This document shows, piece by piece, positions 1 through 7,298 of a stretch of 11,827 nucleotides of DNA. The notes under the pieces are model-generated. The model saw only the letters and a list, made by a program, of their open reading frames with translations. It searched no databases and was not told where the DNA came from. The DNA is from Bacteroidota bacterium (GTDB lineage Bacteria; Bacteroidota; Ignavibacteria; SZUA-365). The stretch lies in assembly GCA_018224415.1 (NCBI GenBank), contig JAGTUZ010000229.1, forward strand, positions 1-11,827, given 5' to 3'. The position numbers and the translations under genes were made by a program. Within the stretch, counting starts at the first letter, position 1. Every line of letters starts with the position of its first letter.

Positions 1-409
1 CACCGTCCTTCTCGTCCTCATGACAGCAGGAGTCCTTTTCCGTCCCGCCTGCCCCTGATGCGTCCACGACTCCTGCACTGTCCCGGCTCCCTGCGACGTC
101 ACCGCGTTCTGCGACGTCACCGCGTTCTGCGACGTCACCGCGTTCTGCGACGTCACCGCGTTCCGCGACGTCACCGCGTTCCGCGACGTCACCGCGTTCT
201 GCGACGTCACCGCGTTCTGCGACGTCACCGCGCTCTGCGACGTCACTGTGTTTCGCAATGTCACTATCCTCGCTGGAATAGACGAGGACGGAATCGTCGA
301 GCTTGTGCAATTCGACGGGGACTTCCTTGCGCTCCCGCTCCTCCGATTTCGGTGATTCCTCCGGTTGCCCGTGCGTTTCGCCGGGCAGCGGATCCATCGA
401 GTACAGCAT
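1..409 (-). CDS. Partial protein with RGD-containing hexapeptide repeat tail; possible PSP1/RicT-type protein
   Basis: This reading frame starts at the ATG at 409 and runs open for 136 codons to the left window edge, so only the N-terminal part is visible. It begins MLYSMDPLPGETHGQ, continues through an acidic, polar, low-complexity stretch, then has seven copies of GDVAER flanked by degenerate copies (SDIAKH, SDVAER, GDVAGS), and ends near the edge with DSCCHEDEKDG. The start is supported by AGAAAGG 8 bases upstream and by lying 14 bases after the holB stop. The repeat length is a multiple of three and its copies differ at synonymous positions, which supports real coding. No known domain is visible. 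In many bacteria the gene after holB is a PSP1-domain protein (YaaT/RicT), sometimes with Cys residues near its N-terminus, so that is my best guess from context only. A second in-frame ATG at 397 lacks as good a ribosome site. Confidence 0.7.
   Translation of the reverse strand, partial: MLYSMDPLPGETHGQPEESPKSEERERKEVPVELHKLDDSVLVYSSEDSDIAKHSDVAERGDVAERGDVAERGDVAERGDVAERGDVAERGDVAERGDVAERGDVAGSRDSAGVVDASGAGGTEKDSCCHEDEKDG
95..256. repeat. Nine tandem 18-bp units
   Basis: An 18-bp unit, gacgtcaccgcgttctgc on the plus strand, is repeated nine times in phase from 95 to 256, with a degenerate tenth copy beginning at 257. Most differences are single bases (ttctgc/ttccgc, cgctct), and the copy at 239 is the most diverged. 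Each unit contains the GACGTC palindrome. Read on the minus strand the unit encodes Ala-Glu-Arg-Gly-Asp-Val, so copy-number changes would keep the gene in frame. The units abut with no unique spacers. Confidence 0.95.
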
Positions 410-423
410 ATCCTAACCTTTCT

Positions 424-1548
424 TCAGACGACGAGACCTTCCTGCGTGATACAGCGGCGGAGCCGCTGGGAAAGGACGATCATCAGATTCACAAGATGCA
501 CATTTTTCCCGACGAGGTCAATGCAGTACTCGATCTCGTCGATGGCGTGTGAGCTGTTGGTGTCGGGATAATGTTCGGCGAACTTCGTGATGGGCTCCCT
601 GAAATCGGCGCTGAGCAGACGGTCAGCGGCACCCGACTGCACGGCGAGCACGTCGCGGAACCATGACGCGACGGCAACGAGGAAGCGCACCAGCACCTGC
701 CGGTCGTCCCCTGCCAGAATGGTCTGAATGCTGTCCATCAGCCTTTGGGGATTGGCGGTCACGACGGCACGGAGATACTGCAGCACTTCGTCACGCCGCA
801 CGAGTCCCCCCTCGCGCGCCAGTTGCAACGCCAGGCTGAAGCTGCCACCTGCGAGCTGCGCGGCCACCTGCCCGTTGGCCGGGTCGATATCGTCGAGGCG
901 CAACAGCGCATCGCGGATCTCATCCTCACGCAACGGGTCGAAACGCAGAAGCTGGCAGCGGGAAATGATGGTCGGCAGCAGCGCTTCCTTGCGTGAAGCG
1001 GTGAGAATGAGCAGAAGATCGCCCGTGGGTTCCTCGAGCGTCTTGAGCAGGGCGTTTGCCGCGCTGCTGTTCATGCGGTCGGCGCCGGAAACCAGCACGA
1101 CCGTGCGGCCGCGTCCTTCGGCGCGAAATGCCGCAACACGGCGGATGTCGCGCACGCTGCTGATCTTGATGCCGGCCGCCTTCGCCATGCCGAGTGGCTG
1201 GTAGAGGTTGTCGGCCTTGGCCTCGATCAGCGCATTCATCTCTTCAAGCTCGGCCTCGGTGAACTTGTCGACGGCGCTGGACTCATCGTCTTTCGACGGC
1301 ATGGGAAAGATGAGCTTCAACCGCGGATGGCGCAGCGCGGCCATGCCGACGCAGTCGGGACATGACCCGCAGGGCTCGAAGCCGCCCGCGCGGCAGTTGA
1401 GCGCACGCGCAAACAGCAACGCCGCGGCGTCCTTGCCCGAACCCTCCGGCCCGTGAAACAGCATCGCATGCGGAATGCGTCCACTCTCGAACTGGCTGCG
1501 GAGGAGGTTTTTGACGCGCTGCTGGCCGATGACCGTATCCCAGGACAT
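424..1548 (-). CDS. holB: DNA polymerase III delta-prime subunit
   Basis: This is the clamp-loader delta-prime subunit, which helps the polymerase III gamma/tau complex open the sliding clamp and place it on DNA. The protein has 374 residues from the ATG at 1548. It opens with the family pattern SWDTVIGQQRVKNLL and carries a Walker A-like GPEGSGKD (residues 33-40), a four-Cys zinc module (Cys52, 60, 63, 66; CGSCPDC), and a Sensor/SRC motif (ISRCQLLRF, about 196-204). It contains LLKTLEEP, shared by delta-prime and gamma/tau. Its length, about 370, suits delta-prime rather than the longer DnaX. A GTG at 1554 would add two residues; I prefer the ATG because GAGTGAG precedes it, though neither ribosome site is strong. 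It lies about 50 bases after the outer-membrane gene and 14 bases before the repeat-tail gene, so it probably shares their transcript. Confidence 0.93.
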   Translation of the reverse strand: MSWDTVIGQQRVKNLLRSQFESGRIPHAMLFHGPEGSGKDAAALLFARALNCRAGGFEPCGSCPDCVGMAALRHPRLKLIFPMPSKDDESSAVDKFTEAELEEMNALIEAKADNLYQPLGMAKAAGIKISSVRDIRRVAAFRAEGRGRTVVLVSGADRMNSSAANALLKTLEEPTGDLLLILTASRKEALLPTIISRCQLLRFDPLREDEIRDALLRLDDIDPANGQVAAQLAGGSFSLALQLAREGGLVRRDEVLQYLRAVVTANPQRLMDSIQTILAGDDRQVLVRFLVAVASWFRDVLAVQSGAADRLLSADFREPITKFAEHYPDTNSSHAIDEIEYCIDLVGKNVHLVNLMIVLSQRLRRCITQEGLVV

Positions 1549-1599
1549 ACTCACTCGTTTGGTTTTCGTGCAGTATTGGATTTCAAGACCGGATAGGCC

Positions 1600-3726
1600 T
1601 CAGAATGCGTGCCCGATGCCGAACTGGAAGGCACCCTTGCGGATGACCTCGCTCCAGAGCTGCTTTTCCCAGAACCACCGGTTGTGATCGGCCGACGGGT
1701 TGAAGCCCTTCATGCCGAAATCCACGCGGATTGGCCCGAAGAATAAATTGTACCGAATACCGACGCCAAAGGCAATGGCGGTCTGCGCGAGATTGATGTT
1801 CTCGAACCCTTCCCAGAGATTGCCCGCATCGACGAAGGTCACGAACCAGAAGCCATCGAGCCAGCTCCGTTCGTTCGGGAAGAGCTGCCAGCGGAGTTCG
1901 CTGCTGAACTCGACCAGTGCGTTACTGCCGAAGTAGGCGGCTTCGGGGTTCGCCGCCAGTTCGCGCGCCGTCCATCCGCGAATGCTTTGGGCACCACCGG
2001 CGTAATACCGCCTGTTGGGCGGCACCGGAAGGTCCTCCTCCAGACTCCGGCCAAATCGCGAAATGACCCCGAGCCGGAACTTGGTGCCTGCGATTGTGGT
2101 GTTGTTCCTCGAAAGATCCCAGAACATGCGGATCAACCCCTCATACTTGATGTACTGCGTCGACCGGATGCCGCGTGCGTCGTTTTCCTGGGGCAGCGGA
2201 CTGATACCGAGCTGCTCGAGCAGGCCGGCCTCCTCGATCATGGCCTTGACGAAAGCCCCTTCCGAGGGATTGAACAGATCGTTGGTGCCGTCGTTTTCGA
2301 TACTGAATGTGCGGATGGAATTGCGGAAATTGACGGTTTCGTTCTGGTCGAGGTTGATGAACACGCGCCCGAACAGCGCGGCCGCGTTGCCGCTGAATTC
2401 CGAGATTTCGTAGGCCCAGCTGAGACGGGCCGTGGCGCGCTTGCTCAGATAGCGGTCCGTTCCCACCACCAGAGAGAGAATGTTGCCACTGGCGAGATTC
2501 TCTTCGCCGACGAGGCTGTACGACCCGACGATGTGTCCCGAATTCCGGTTGGAAAAGAGATAGGGCTGGTCGAAACGCAGCTGCGACGTGGCGAGATAGG
2601 TGCTGGTAACGTTCGGGATGCGACCCAGGAGGTTGAAATGCGTGGTCAGCGTCTGTGCGCCGGCAAACACGTTGCGCATGAGAAACGACACCTCACCGCC
2701 CGTGGTCAGTCCGTTGAGCTGGTTGCTGACAATCAGCCCGGGCGCAATCTCGAAGCGCTTGCGTGGCTGCAGCTCGAGCTTCATCGGAACCAAGGAATCC
2801 GACATGTTCTCGATCGGTGGAAAGGTGGAGGTCAGCGACACGTAGGAAAACACGCCGAGCCGGTTCAGGTTGGTCTCGGCGTCGTTGACACGCCGCAGGG
2901 AAAACACCTCGCCCTCGTCGAAATCCAGCCGGTCATAAACGATTTTCCGTGCGAGGTTCAGTTCGTCCACCCCGGTGATGCTCTCGGTGATCTCTCCGAA
3001 ATACAGCCGGCGGCCATGGCGGAAGCTCAGCTTGATCACCACGTTGTTGTTGGAGAGTTTGCGCTCCACCGTGATCGAATCCAGCGTTGCACGCGGGAAG
3101 CCGTTGTTCGCGAGAATCTCGAGCACACGCCCGCGTTCGGCGTATACCTCGTCAGCGCGGTAGCGCCTCCCCGGACGCAGCAGCGGCGAACGGTTGACGA
3201 TCTCGAGCACGGAATCAGGCAGGGCAGACAGGTTGCGGTAGCCCACCGAATCGATCTGGGAGGGCTCGCCCTCCTCGATCGTAAACAGCACGTCGATCTC
3301 TCCGTCCTCGTTTCGTGACCAACTGCCCTCCACCGTTGCGGAGAAGAATCCAGTATTCTTGTAATGCTGCCGCAGCAGGGCGATGTCATCTTCGAAGAGC
3401 TGTCCGTCGAAATACTGCGGTTCCTGCGCGAAGGGGAAGCGCGCACCGAAGTTGGAGTAGATACTGGCCGTCAGCCACCACGGCGACGACTGGGTGCGGA
3501 GCAGGTCGAGCAAGGTTCCATCGGCGAAGGATGAATTTCCTTCGACGCGCACATCGGCGACCTCGATGGAGTCAAACATGGAGGGGGGGGCCTGGGCAAG
3601 TCCCGCAGCGGGGAGAAAGACGAGGACGCCCAGAAAGCACAACAGATGCGACAGCCCGGCACAGGAGTGCCGGGCTGCACCGCGAAACCTGTCACGCAAT
3701 GCGCTGCTGTGTTTGCTGCGAGGCAA
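1600..3726 (-). CDS. TamA/BamA-type outer-membrane beta-barrel protein (Omp85 family)
   Basis: This is an Omp85-superfamily protein of 708 residues that probably inserts or translocates proteins at the outer membrane. A basic N-terminus and hydrophobic segment end in LAQA/PPS, a likely signal peptidase I site near residue 47. About three POTRA-like modules follow (roughly 51-155, 156-235, 236-325), then a C-terminal barrel (330-708). The barrel contains YYAGGAQSIRGW, the family's loop-6 (V/I)RG(F/Y/W) motif, and ends in a terminal Phe (GIGHAF), the usual barrel assembly signal. Three POTRAs fit TamA better than five-POTRA BamA. There is no lipobox Cys, unlike TamL lipoproteins. The start is uncertain: the longest frame begins with TTG at 3726, five bases after the DUF2795 stop, another TTG lies at 3699, and neither has a good ribosome site. 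A run of eight C sits at the signal cleavage site. Confidence 0.9.
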   Translation of the reverse strand: MPRSKHSSALRDRFRGAARHSCAGLSHLLCFLGVLVFLPAAGLAQAPPSMFDSIEVADVRVEGNSSFADGTLLDLLRTQSSPWWLTASIYSNFGARFPFAQEPQYFDGQLFEDDIALLRQHYKNTGFFSATVEGSWSRNEDGEIDVLFTIEEGEPSQIDSVGYRNLSALPDSVLEIVNRSPLLRPGRRYRADEVYAERGRVLEILANNGFPRATLDSITVERKLSNNNVVIKLSFRHGRRLYFGEITESITGVDELNLARKIVYDRLDFDEGEVFSLRRVNDAETNLNRLGVFSYVSLTSTFPPIENMSDSLVPMKLELQPRKRFEIAPGLIVSNQLNGLTTGGEVSFLMRNVFAGAQTLTTHFNLLGRIPNVTSTYLATSQLRFDQPYLFSNRNSGHIVGSYSLVGEENLASGNILSLVVGTDRYLSKRATARLSWAYEISEFSGNAAALFGRVFINLDQNETVNFRNSIRTFSIENDGTNDLFNPSEGAFVKAMIEEAGLLEQLGISPLPQENDARGIRSTQYIKYEGLIRMFWDLSRNNTTIAGTKFRLGVISRFGRSLEEDLPVPPNRRYYAGGAQSIRGWTARELAANPEAAYFGSNALVEFSSELRWQLFPNERSWLDGFWFVTFVDAGNLWEGFENINLAQTAIAFGVGIRYNLFFGPIRVDFGMKGFNPSADHNRWFWEKQLWSEVIRKGAFQFGIGHAF
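3583..3590. repeat. Homopolymer tract, C8 on the coding strand of the outer-membrane gene
   Basis: Eight consecutive G on the plus strand (C on the coding strand) fall in the codons for Ala-Pro-Pro at the predicted signal peptidase site. A one-base change would shift the whole barrel out of frame. Confidence 0.9.
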
Positions 3727-3731
3727 TGGAT

Positions 3732-3959
3732 TTAATAGTCGCTTTCCTCGTCACCATAGAAAAAATCTTCGTCGACCGGATAATCCGGCCAGATGTCTTC
3801 AATGGATTCGTAGGTTTCGTCCGGATCCTCGAGCTCCTGGAGGTTCTCGATAACCTGCAGGGGAGCTCCGATGCGCGTCGCGTAATCAATCAGTTCGTCG
3901 CGCGTGGCGGGAAACGGAGCGTCGTCCAGCCAGGTGGCGAGTTCCATGGTCCAAATCAT
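3732..3959 (-). CDS. Small acidic DUF2795-like protein
   Basis: This 75-residue acidic protein resembles the DUF2795 family (short helical domain of unknown role): WLDDAPFPATRDELIDYA, then a helix around QVIENLQEL and a region near YESIEDIW, which fits the family's pattern of a FP-x-x-x-EL-x-x-A start and a YxSxxDI-type end. The C-terminus is very acidic (DEDFFYGDEESDY). There is no signal peptide or membrane segment, so it is cytoplasmic. The start at 3959 is chosen because AGGAG lies nine bases upstream; the frame could extend to 4046 but would then overlap the promoter and lack a ribosome site. It is the first gene after a consensus promoter and ends five bases before the outer-membrane gene. 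Its function is unknown; a DNA-binding or regulatory role is only a guess. Confidence 0.82.
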   Translation of the reverse strand: MIWTMELATWLDDAPFPATRDELIDYATRIGAPLQVIENLQELEDPDETYESIEDIWPDYPVDEDFFYGDEESDY

Positions 3960-3968
3960 GTCTGTATT

Positions 3969-3973
3969 CTCCT
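3969..3973 (-). promoter_or_regulatory. Shine-Dalgarno AGGAG for the DUF2795-like gene
   Basis: AGGAG on the minus strand ends nine bases before the ATG at 3959 and decides this start over the longer frame. Confidence 0.75.
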
Positions 3974-4028
3974 GTGAGAAAATGGTGGTATCGATGCCCG
4001 GGCTTCGTCCCTTCATAGCACCGCGCCA

Positions 4029-4057
4029 ATTATACCAATTGGACAAGGCTTTGTCAA
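4029..4057 (-). promoter_or_regulatory. Perfect consensus sigma-70 promoter with overlapping dyads
   Basis: On the minus strand, TTGACA (4052-4057) and TATAAT (4029-4034) are separated by exactly 17 bases. It lies only a few bases after the stop of the Cys-rich gene and points to the DUF2795-like gene, about 65 bases ahead. Two palindromic elements overlap it: GACAAGGCTTTGTC (plus strand, 4042-4055, near-perfect dyad) over the -35, and CCAATTGG (4035-4042) in the spacer. These could be operator sites, which would make sense for so strong a core promoter, but that is inference. Confidence 0.85.
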
Positions 4058-4063
4058 GTTAAA

Positions 4064-4255
4064 TCACACCGAACGCACCGGACGGAACAAACAGCGCGCA
4101 TGTTTGCTGTGAAGGCGCTGGGCCTTGGAGCACCAGACGCCCACGTCGCGGCGGCAGGCGCCGACGGCGCAGGGGTCGGAAAAGGCAGAATGCGGGCAGC
4201 TGTAGTCGCAGTACTGCGGATATTCTTCCGTGATTTTTTTTTTCTTGTCGCTCAC
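4064..4255 (-). CDS. Small Cys-rich protein, possibly metal-binding
   Basis: This 63-residue basic protein has six cysteines (16, 20, 29, 34, 42, 55) and three histidines, mostly in the middle (CDYSCPH, DPCAVGACRR, VWCSK). The spacing suggests a zinc or iron-sulfur site, but I do not recognise the family. No signal peptide or membrane segment is visible. It starts with GTG overlapping the ligase stop (GTGA), with GGAG three bases before it, so translation is probably coupled. Codons 4-7 contain a run of ten A (KKKK). Its position as last gene of the glycan operon and the clustered cysteines make a chance frame unlikely, but no homology can be checked here. Confidence 0.68.
   Translation of the reverse strand: MSDKKKKITEEYPQYCDYSCPHSAFSDPCAVGACRRDVGVWCSKAQRLHSKHARCLFRPVRSV
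4234..4243. repeat. Homopolymer A10 on the coding strand of the Cys-rich gene
   Basis: Ten consecutive T on the plus strand correspond to A10 in codons 5 to 8 of the Cys-rich gene, encoding Lys-Lys-Lys followed by the first base of Ile. Such tracts favour polymerase slippage. Confidence 0.95.
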
Positions 4256-5478
4256 ACGCGCTCCGTTTTGGTGTCGGACCAGCGGAATGCCACGGACTCG
4301 GCGGTGAGGGCGATGCCCACGACCGTCCAGAGAAGCAGGACGATCTCATGGTCGCCGAAATTGTATTCCGCCATGCCGTTGACGAGGAAGCCGACAAAGG
4401 CGGCGATGGCGCCAAGAACAAGCGTCCCGGCGGCGTTGCCACGGTGGCGGCGCCAGCTCCGCCAGAGGCGGAGGCCCACGGCGCCGAGGAGAAGCAGCAG
4501 CGCAGCGGCCCCAATCACGCCGTGCGTTGCGAGCACGTGGATGTAGGTATTGTGCAGATGTCCGCCCTCGTCCTTGATCGCATCCGGCACGTAGGTCCGG
4601 TATATGGCGTGCATCTCCCCGTCACCCACCCCGGTGACCGGATGTTCGAGAAACATCTGCCAGCCCGTACGCCACATGCGCAACCGTGCCTGGTTGCTCT
4701 GTACCACCGCCTCTCCCTGGGCTTCACCGCGCAATTCGCTCTTCTGCGTGGTGAACATCATGCCGAGACGGTCGCGGTACTGCTGGGGCGCAAGCAGGAA
4801 CAGCAGCACGACGCCACCCGCGAGCACAGGCAGCAGCAACCGATAACGCAGTACGGCGATGAGCAGCGCGCCTGCGGCAAAGCCGAGCCAGCTGCTGCGT
4901 GTCATCGTGAAGAGCAGCGCCACAAGCATCAGCGTGGCTGCGGCAATCAGAAGGGTACGCTCGCGCCGCGGCGTCTCCGGGTCGAAGAGCAGCGGGAGGA
5001 AAAGCAGCAGCAGCAGCATGCGCATCCCACCGCCGGTCATGTAATGCTGGAACAGGCCCAGACGCTCGCTGCCCGCCCAGAGATGCTGCACGATGCCGAC
5101 AAGCGACTGCAGTCCCGCCGTGATGGCAAGCACCAGCAGCAGCCACCGCAGGGACCGCGCGTCGGTGAAGGCGGCGGGAAGGATGAACACGATCAGCAGC
5201 AGCAGCAGACGTTTGGCCGAGAGCAATGACGACGCGGGATACATTGCAAACACAACCATGACCAGCACGGCCGCCGCCCAGACGAGCATCGGATATTCAA
5301 GTCCGCTGCGCCGCAGTGCCGCCCGTCCCTCACCCGCCACCAGCAGTGCGAAACACACACCGACCACGACGAATGCGACCGAGGAGAGGGCGATGGAAAA
5401 CAGGATGCCGGCGATCATGACCGCCAGACTCAGACGCAGGCCCCGCCGCGCCGGAAGGATGAGTGCGCTGCGCTGCAT
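4252..5478 (-). CDS. O-antigen ligase/polymerase family membrane protein (WaaL/Wzy-like)
   Basis: This 408-residue polytopic inner-membrane protein of the O-antigen ligase superfamily would join or polymerise undecaprenyl-linked glycan at the periplasmic face. About ten or more hydrophobic segments are visible. TRSSW (193-197) begins a conserved helix. The large periplasmic loop (about 232-310) ends with RLRMWRTGWQMFLEHPVTGVG and then HLHNTYIHVL (307-316), carrying the family's conserved loop Arg and His residues. Ligase and polymerase cannot be told apart from sequence alone. It starts at an ATG that shares one base with the exporter stop (TGATG) and has no clear ribosome site, suggesting reinitiation after the exporter. 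Its last codons overlap the Cys-rich gene. Confidence 0.88.
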   Translation of the reverse strand: MQRSALILPARRGLRLSLAVMIAGILFSIALSSVAFVVVGVCFALLVAGEGRAALRRSGLEYPMLVWAAAVLVMVVFAMYPASSLLSAKRLLLLLIVFILPAAFTDARSLRWLLLVLAITAGLQSLVGIVQHLWAGSERLGLFQHYMTGGGMRMLLLLLFLPLLFDPETPRRERTLLIAAATLMLVALLFTMTRSSWLGFAAGALLIAVLRYRLLLPVLAGGVVLLFLLAPQQYRDRLGMMFTTQKSELRGEAQGEAVVQSNQARLRMWRTGWQMFLEHPVTGVGDGEMHAIYRTYVPDAIKDEGGHLHNTYIHVLATHGVIGAAALLLLLGAVGLRLWRSWRRHRGNAAGTLVLGAIAAFVGFLVNGMAEYNFGDHEIVLLLWTVVGIALTAESVAFRWSDTKTERV

Positions 5479-7298
5479 CAGAGATGGAACTGCATGGTGT
5501 ACAGGCGTTCGTAGAGACCACCGCGCGCGCGCAGTTCCTCATGCGTCCCGACCTCGGCCACGCCACCGACGTCGAGCACGTAGATGCGGTCGGCGCGCTG
5601 GATGGTGCTCAGGCGGTGTGCGATGACGATGGACGTGCGTCCCTGCATCAGGTTTTCGATGGCTTTCTGCACAAGCACTTCAGACTCCGTATCCAGGGAC
5701 GAGGTCGCCTCGTCGAGAATGAGAATGGGCGGGTTCTTGTAGATCGCACGCGCGATCGACAGCCGCTGCCGCTGTCCGCCGGATAGCTTGACACCGCGGT
5801 CGCCGATGACCGTGTCGTATCCTTGCGGGGTGTCGGCGATGAAATCGTGCGCATTGGCGGCCTTCGCCGCGGCGACGAGGCGCGTTTCGTCGATGACGTC
5901 CTCCCCGTAGGCGATGTTCTCGCGGATGCTGGCATTGAAGAGAAACGTCTCCTGCGTCACCACGCCCATGAGCCCGCGCAGGGAGCGCACGGTGATGTCG
6001 CGCACGTCCCGCCCGTCAACGAGGACGGCACCGCCGGTCACGTCGTAGAAACGCGGCACGAGATCCACCATCGTGCTTTTGCCCACGCCGCTGGGTCCGA
6101 CGATGGCCACAACCTCTCCGGCGCGAATTTGCACGTCGATGCCGCGCAACACTTCCTCTCCGGTGTCATAGGCGAAGCGGACTCCCTCGAAACGGATGCG
6201 GTCGTGAAAGCCGTCGATGTCCACCGCGCCCGGCCGGTCGGTGATGCGCGGCGCGATGTCGAGCACGCCGAAAACGCGCTCGGCGCCCGCGAGTCCCTGC
6301 GAGATGTGGTTGACCGTCTGTCCGAAATACTTGAGTGGTTGCATCATCTGCAGCATGGCGAAAATGTAGGCGACGAACACACCGCTGGACATGCCGCTGC
6401 GGCCCGAGAGAATCGCATCCCCCATGAACCAGAGAATCACTACCACCACGAGCACACTCAGCGTCTCGGTGATGGGCGCTGCAAGGTCCCGCCGGCGCTT
6501 GATGCGTATGAAGGTGCGGTAGTAGGACTGGTTCTCCCGTCCGAACTTGTCGATTTCATACCGTTCTGTCCGGAATGCCCGGATGATACGCATGCTCGAC
6601 AGACCCTCTTCGAGCACGGACGTCAGGCGGGCATTGGTTTCCTGCAACCGGTCGCTTTCGTGCTTGACCCAGTTGCCGATTTTCGCGAGGATGAAACCCG
6701 TAACCGGCAGCAGCACGAAGGCGATGAGCGTGAGTTGCCAGTCGATCACGAACAGCAGCACGGTGTAGACGAGAATCTGCGGGGGATCGCGAAACAGGCT
6801 GTTGACCACCGCGATGGCGGAATCGTTGACGAGCTGCACGTCGCTGATGATGCGCGACATGAGCATGCCCTTTTTTTCCTCGGTGAAATAACTCAGCGAG
6901 AGTCGGTTCATATGCTCGTACAGCTGCCGTCGCAGGTCGCGGATGATTCCCTGCTCCGCCGGGGCCATGCTCCACGACTGCGCGTATCCGAACAGATTCT
7001 TGAATAGGAAGGCCCCGATGATCATGACGCACAGCCATTTCAGCGCGGTCACCGGATCGGTCGAAGCCATGGCGTTGTTCATCTGGGCAAGCGCCCATGC
7101 CTTGATCGTATCGAGAGAAAGCGGCGGCACGGGCCTTGGCGTCGGATAGACCGGATCGAAAAGGACGTTGATGAACGGAATGATCAGGATCACCGTGATC
7201 ATGTTGAATATCACGGAGAATACCATCGCGGTCGAGGAGATCCCCAATTGGCGCTTGTACGGAAGGACGTATCGAAGAATGCGGAGGACGGTCTTCAC
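5478..7298 (-). CDS. MsbA-like lipid/glycolipid ABC exporter (fused membrane and ATPase domains)
   Basis: This 606-residue half-transporter works as a dimer in the inner membrane. Its N-terminal part (about 15-330) has six transmembrane helices of the type-IV exporter fold. The ATPase domain (about 365-606) has Walker A GPSGVGKS (401-408), Q-loop Gln449, signature LSGGQ (505-509), Walker B ILILDE with catalytic Glu530, D-loop SSLD, and switch His561 (IAHRLST). All catalytic residues are present. Length and domain order match MsbA and related lipid A core or lipid-linked glycan flippases, and neighbouring glycan genes support that role; substrate cannot be read from the sequence. The start is GTG at 7298, overlapping the GT2 stop (GTGA), with AGGA about eight bases upstream. 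Confidence 0.93.
   Translation of the reverse strand: MKTVLRILRYVLPYKRQLGISSTAMVFSVIFNMITVILIIPFINVLFDPVYPTPRPVPPLSLDTIKAWALAQMNNAMASTDPVTALKWLCVMIIGAFLFKNLFGYAQSWSMAPAEQGIIRDLRRQLYEHMNRLSLSYFTEEKKGMLMSRIISDVQLVNDSAIAVVNSLFRDPPQILVYTVLLFVIDWQLTLIAFVLLPVTGFILAKIGNWVKHESDRLQETNARLTSVLEEGLSSMRIIRAFRTERYEIDKFGRENQSYYRTFIRIKRRRDLAAPITETLSVLVVVVILWFMGDAILSGRSGMSSGVFVAYIFAMLQMMQPLKYFGQTVNHISQGLAGAERVFGVLDIAPRITDRPGAVDIDGFHDRIRFEGVRFAYDTGEEVLRGIDVQIRAGEVVAIVGPSGVGKSTMVDLVPRFYDVTGGAVLVDGRDVRDITVRSLRGLMGVVTQETFLFNASIRENIAYGEDVIDETRLVAAAKAANAHDFIADTPQGYDTVIGDRGVKLSGGQRQRLSIARAIYKNPPILILDEATSSLDTESEVLVQKAIENLMQGRTSIVIAHRLSTIQRADRIYVLDVGGVAEVGTHEELRARGGLYERLYTMQFHL

Noticed and set aside
95..256. CRISPR-like array
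   Set aside because: The 18-bp units abut with no unique spacers and read through as a protein repeat.
95..256. RGD repeats as integrin-binding adhesin
   Set aside because: The visible N-terminus has no signal peptide, so a surface role is not supported; RGD arises from the repeat unit.
58..552. Plus-strand frame of 164 residues with Arg-His-rich repeats
   Set aside because: It is antisense to the repeat-tail gene and holB end; the minus-strand reading has a ribosome site, sensible spacing and synonymous variation.
1987..3318. Long plus-strand frame of 443 residues
   Set aside because: It is antisense to the well-supported outer-membrane gene and has low-complexity composition typical of GC-rich shadow frames.
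5823..7007. Plus-strand frame of 394 residues
   Set aside because: It is His/Asp/Glu-rich antisense to the ABC exporter, which has every expected motif.
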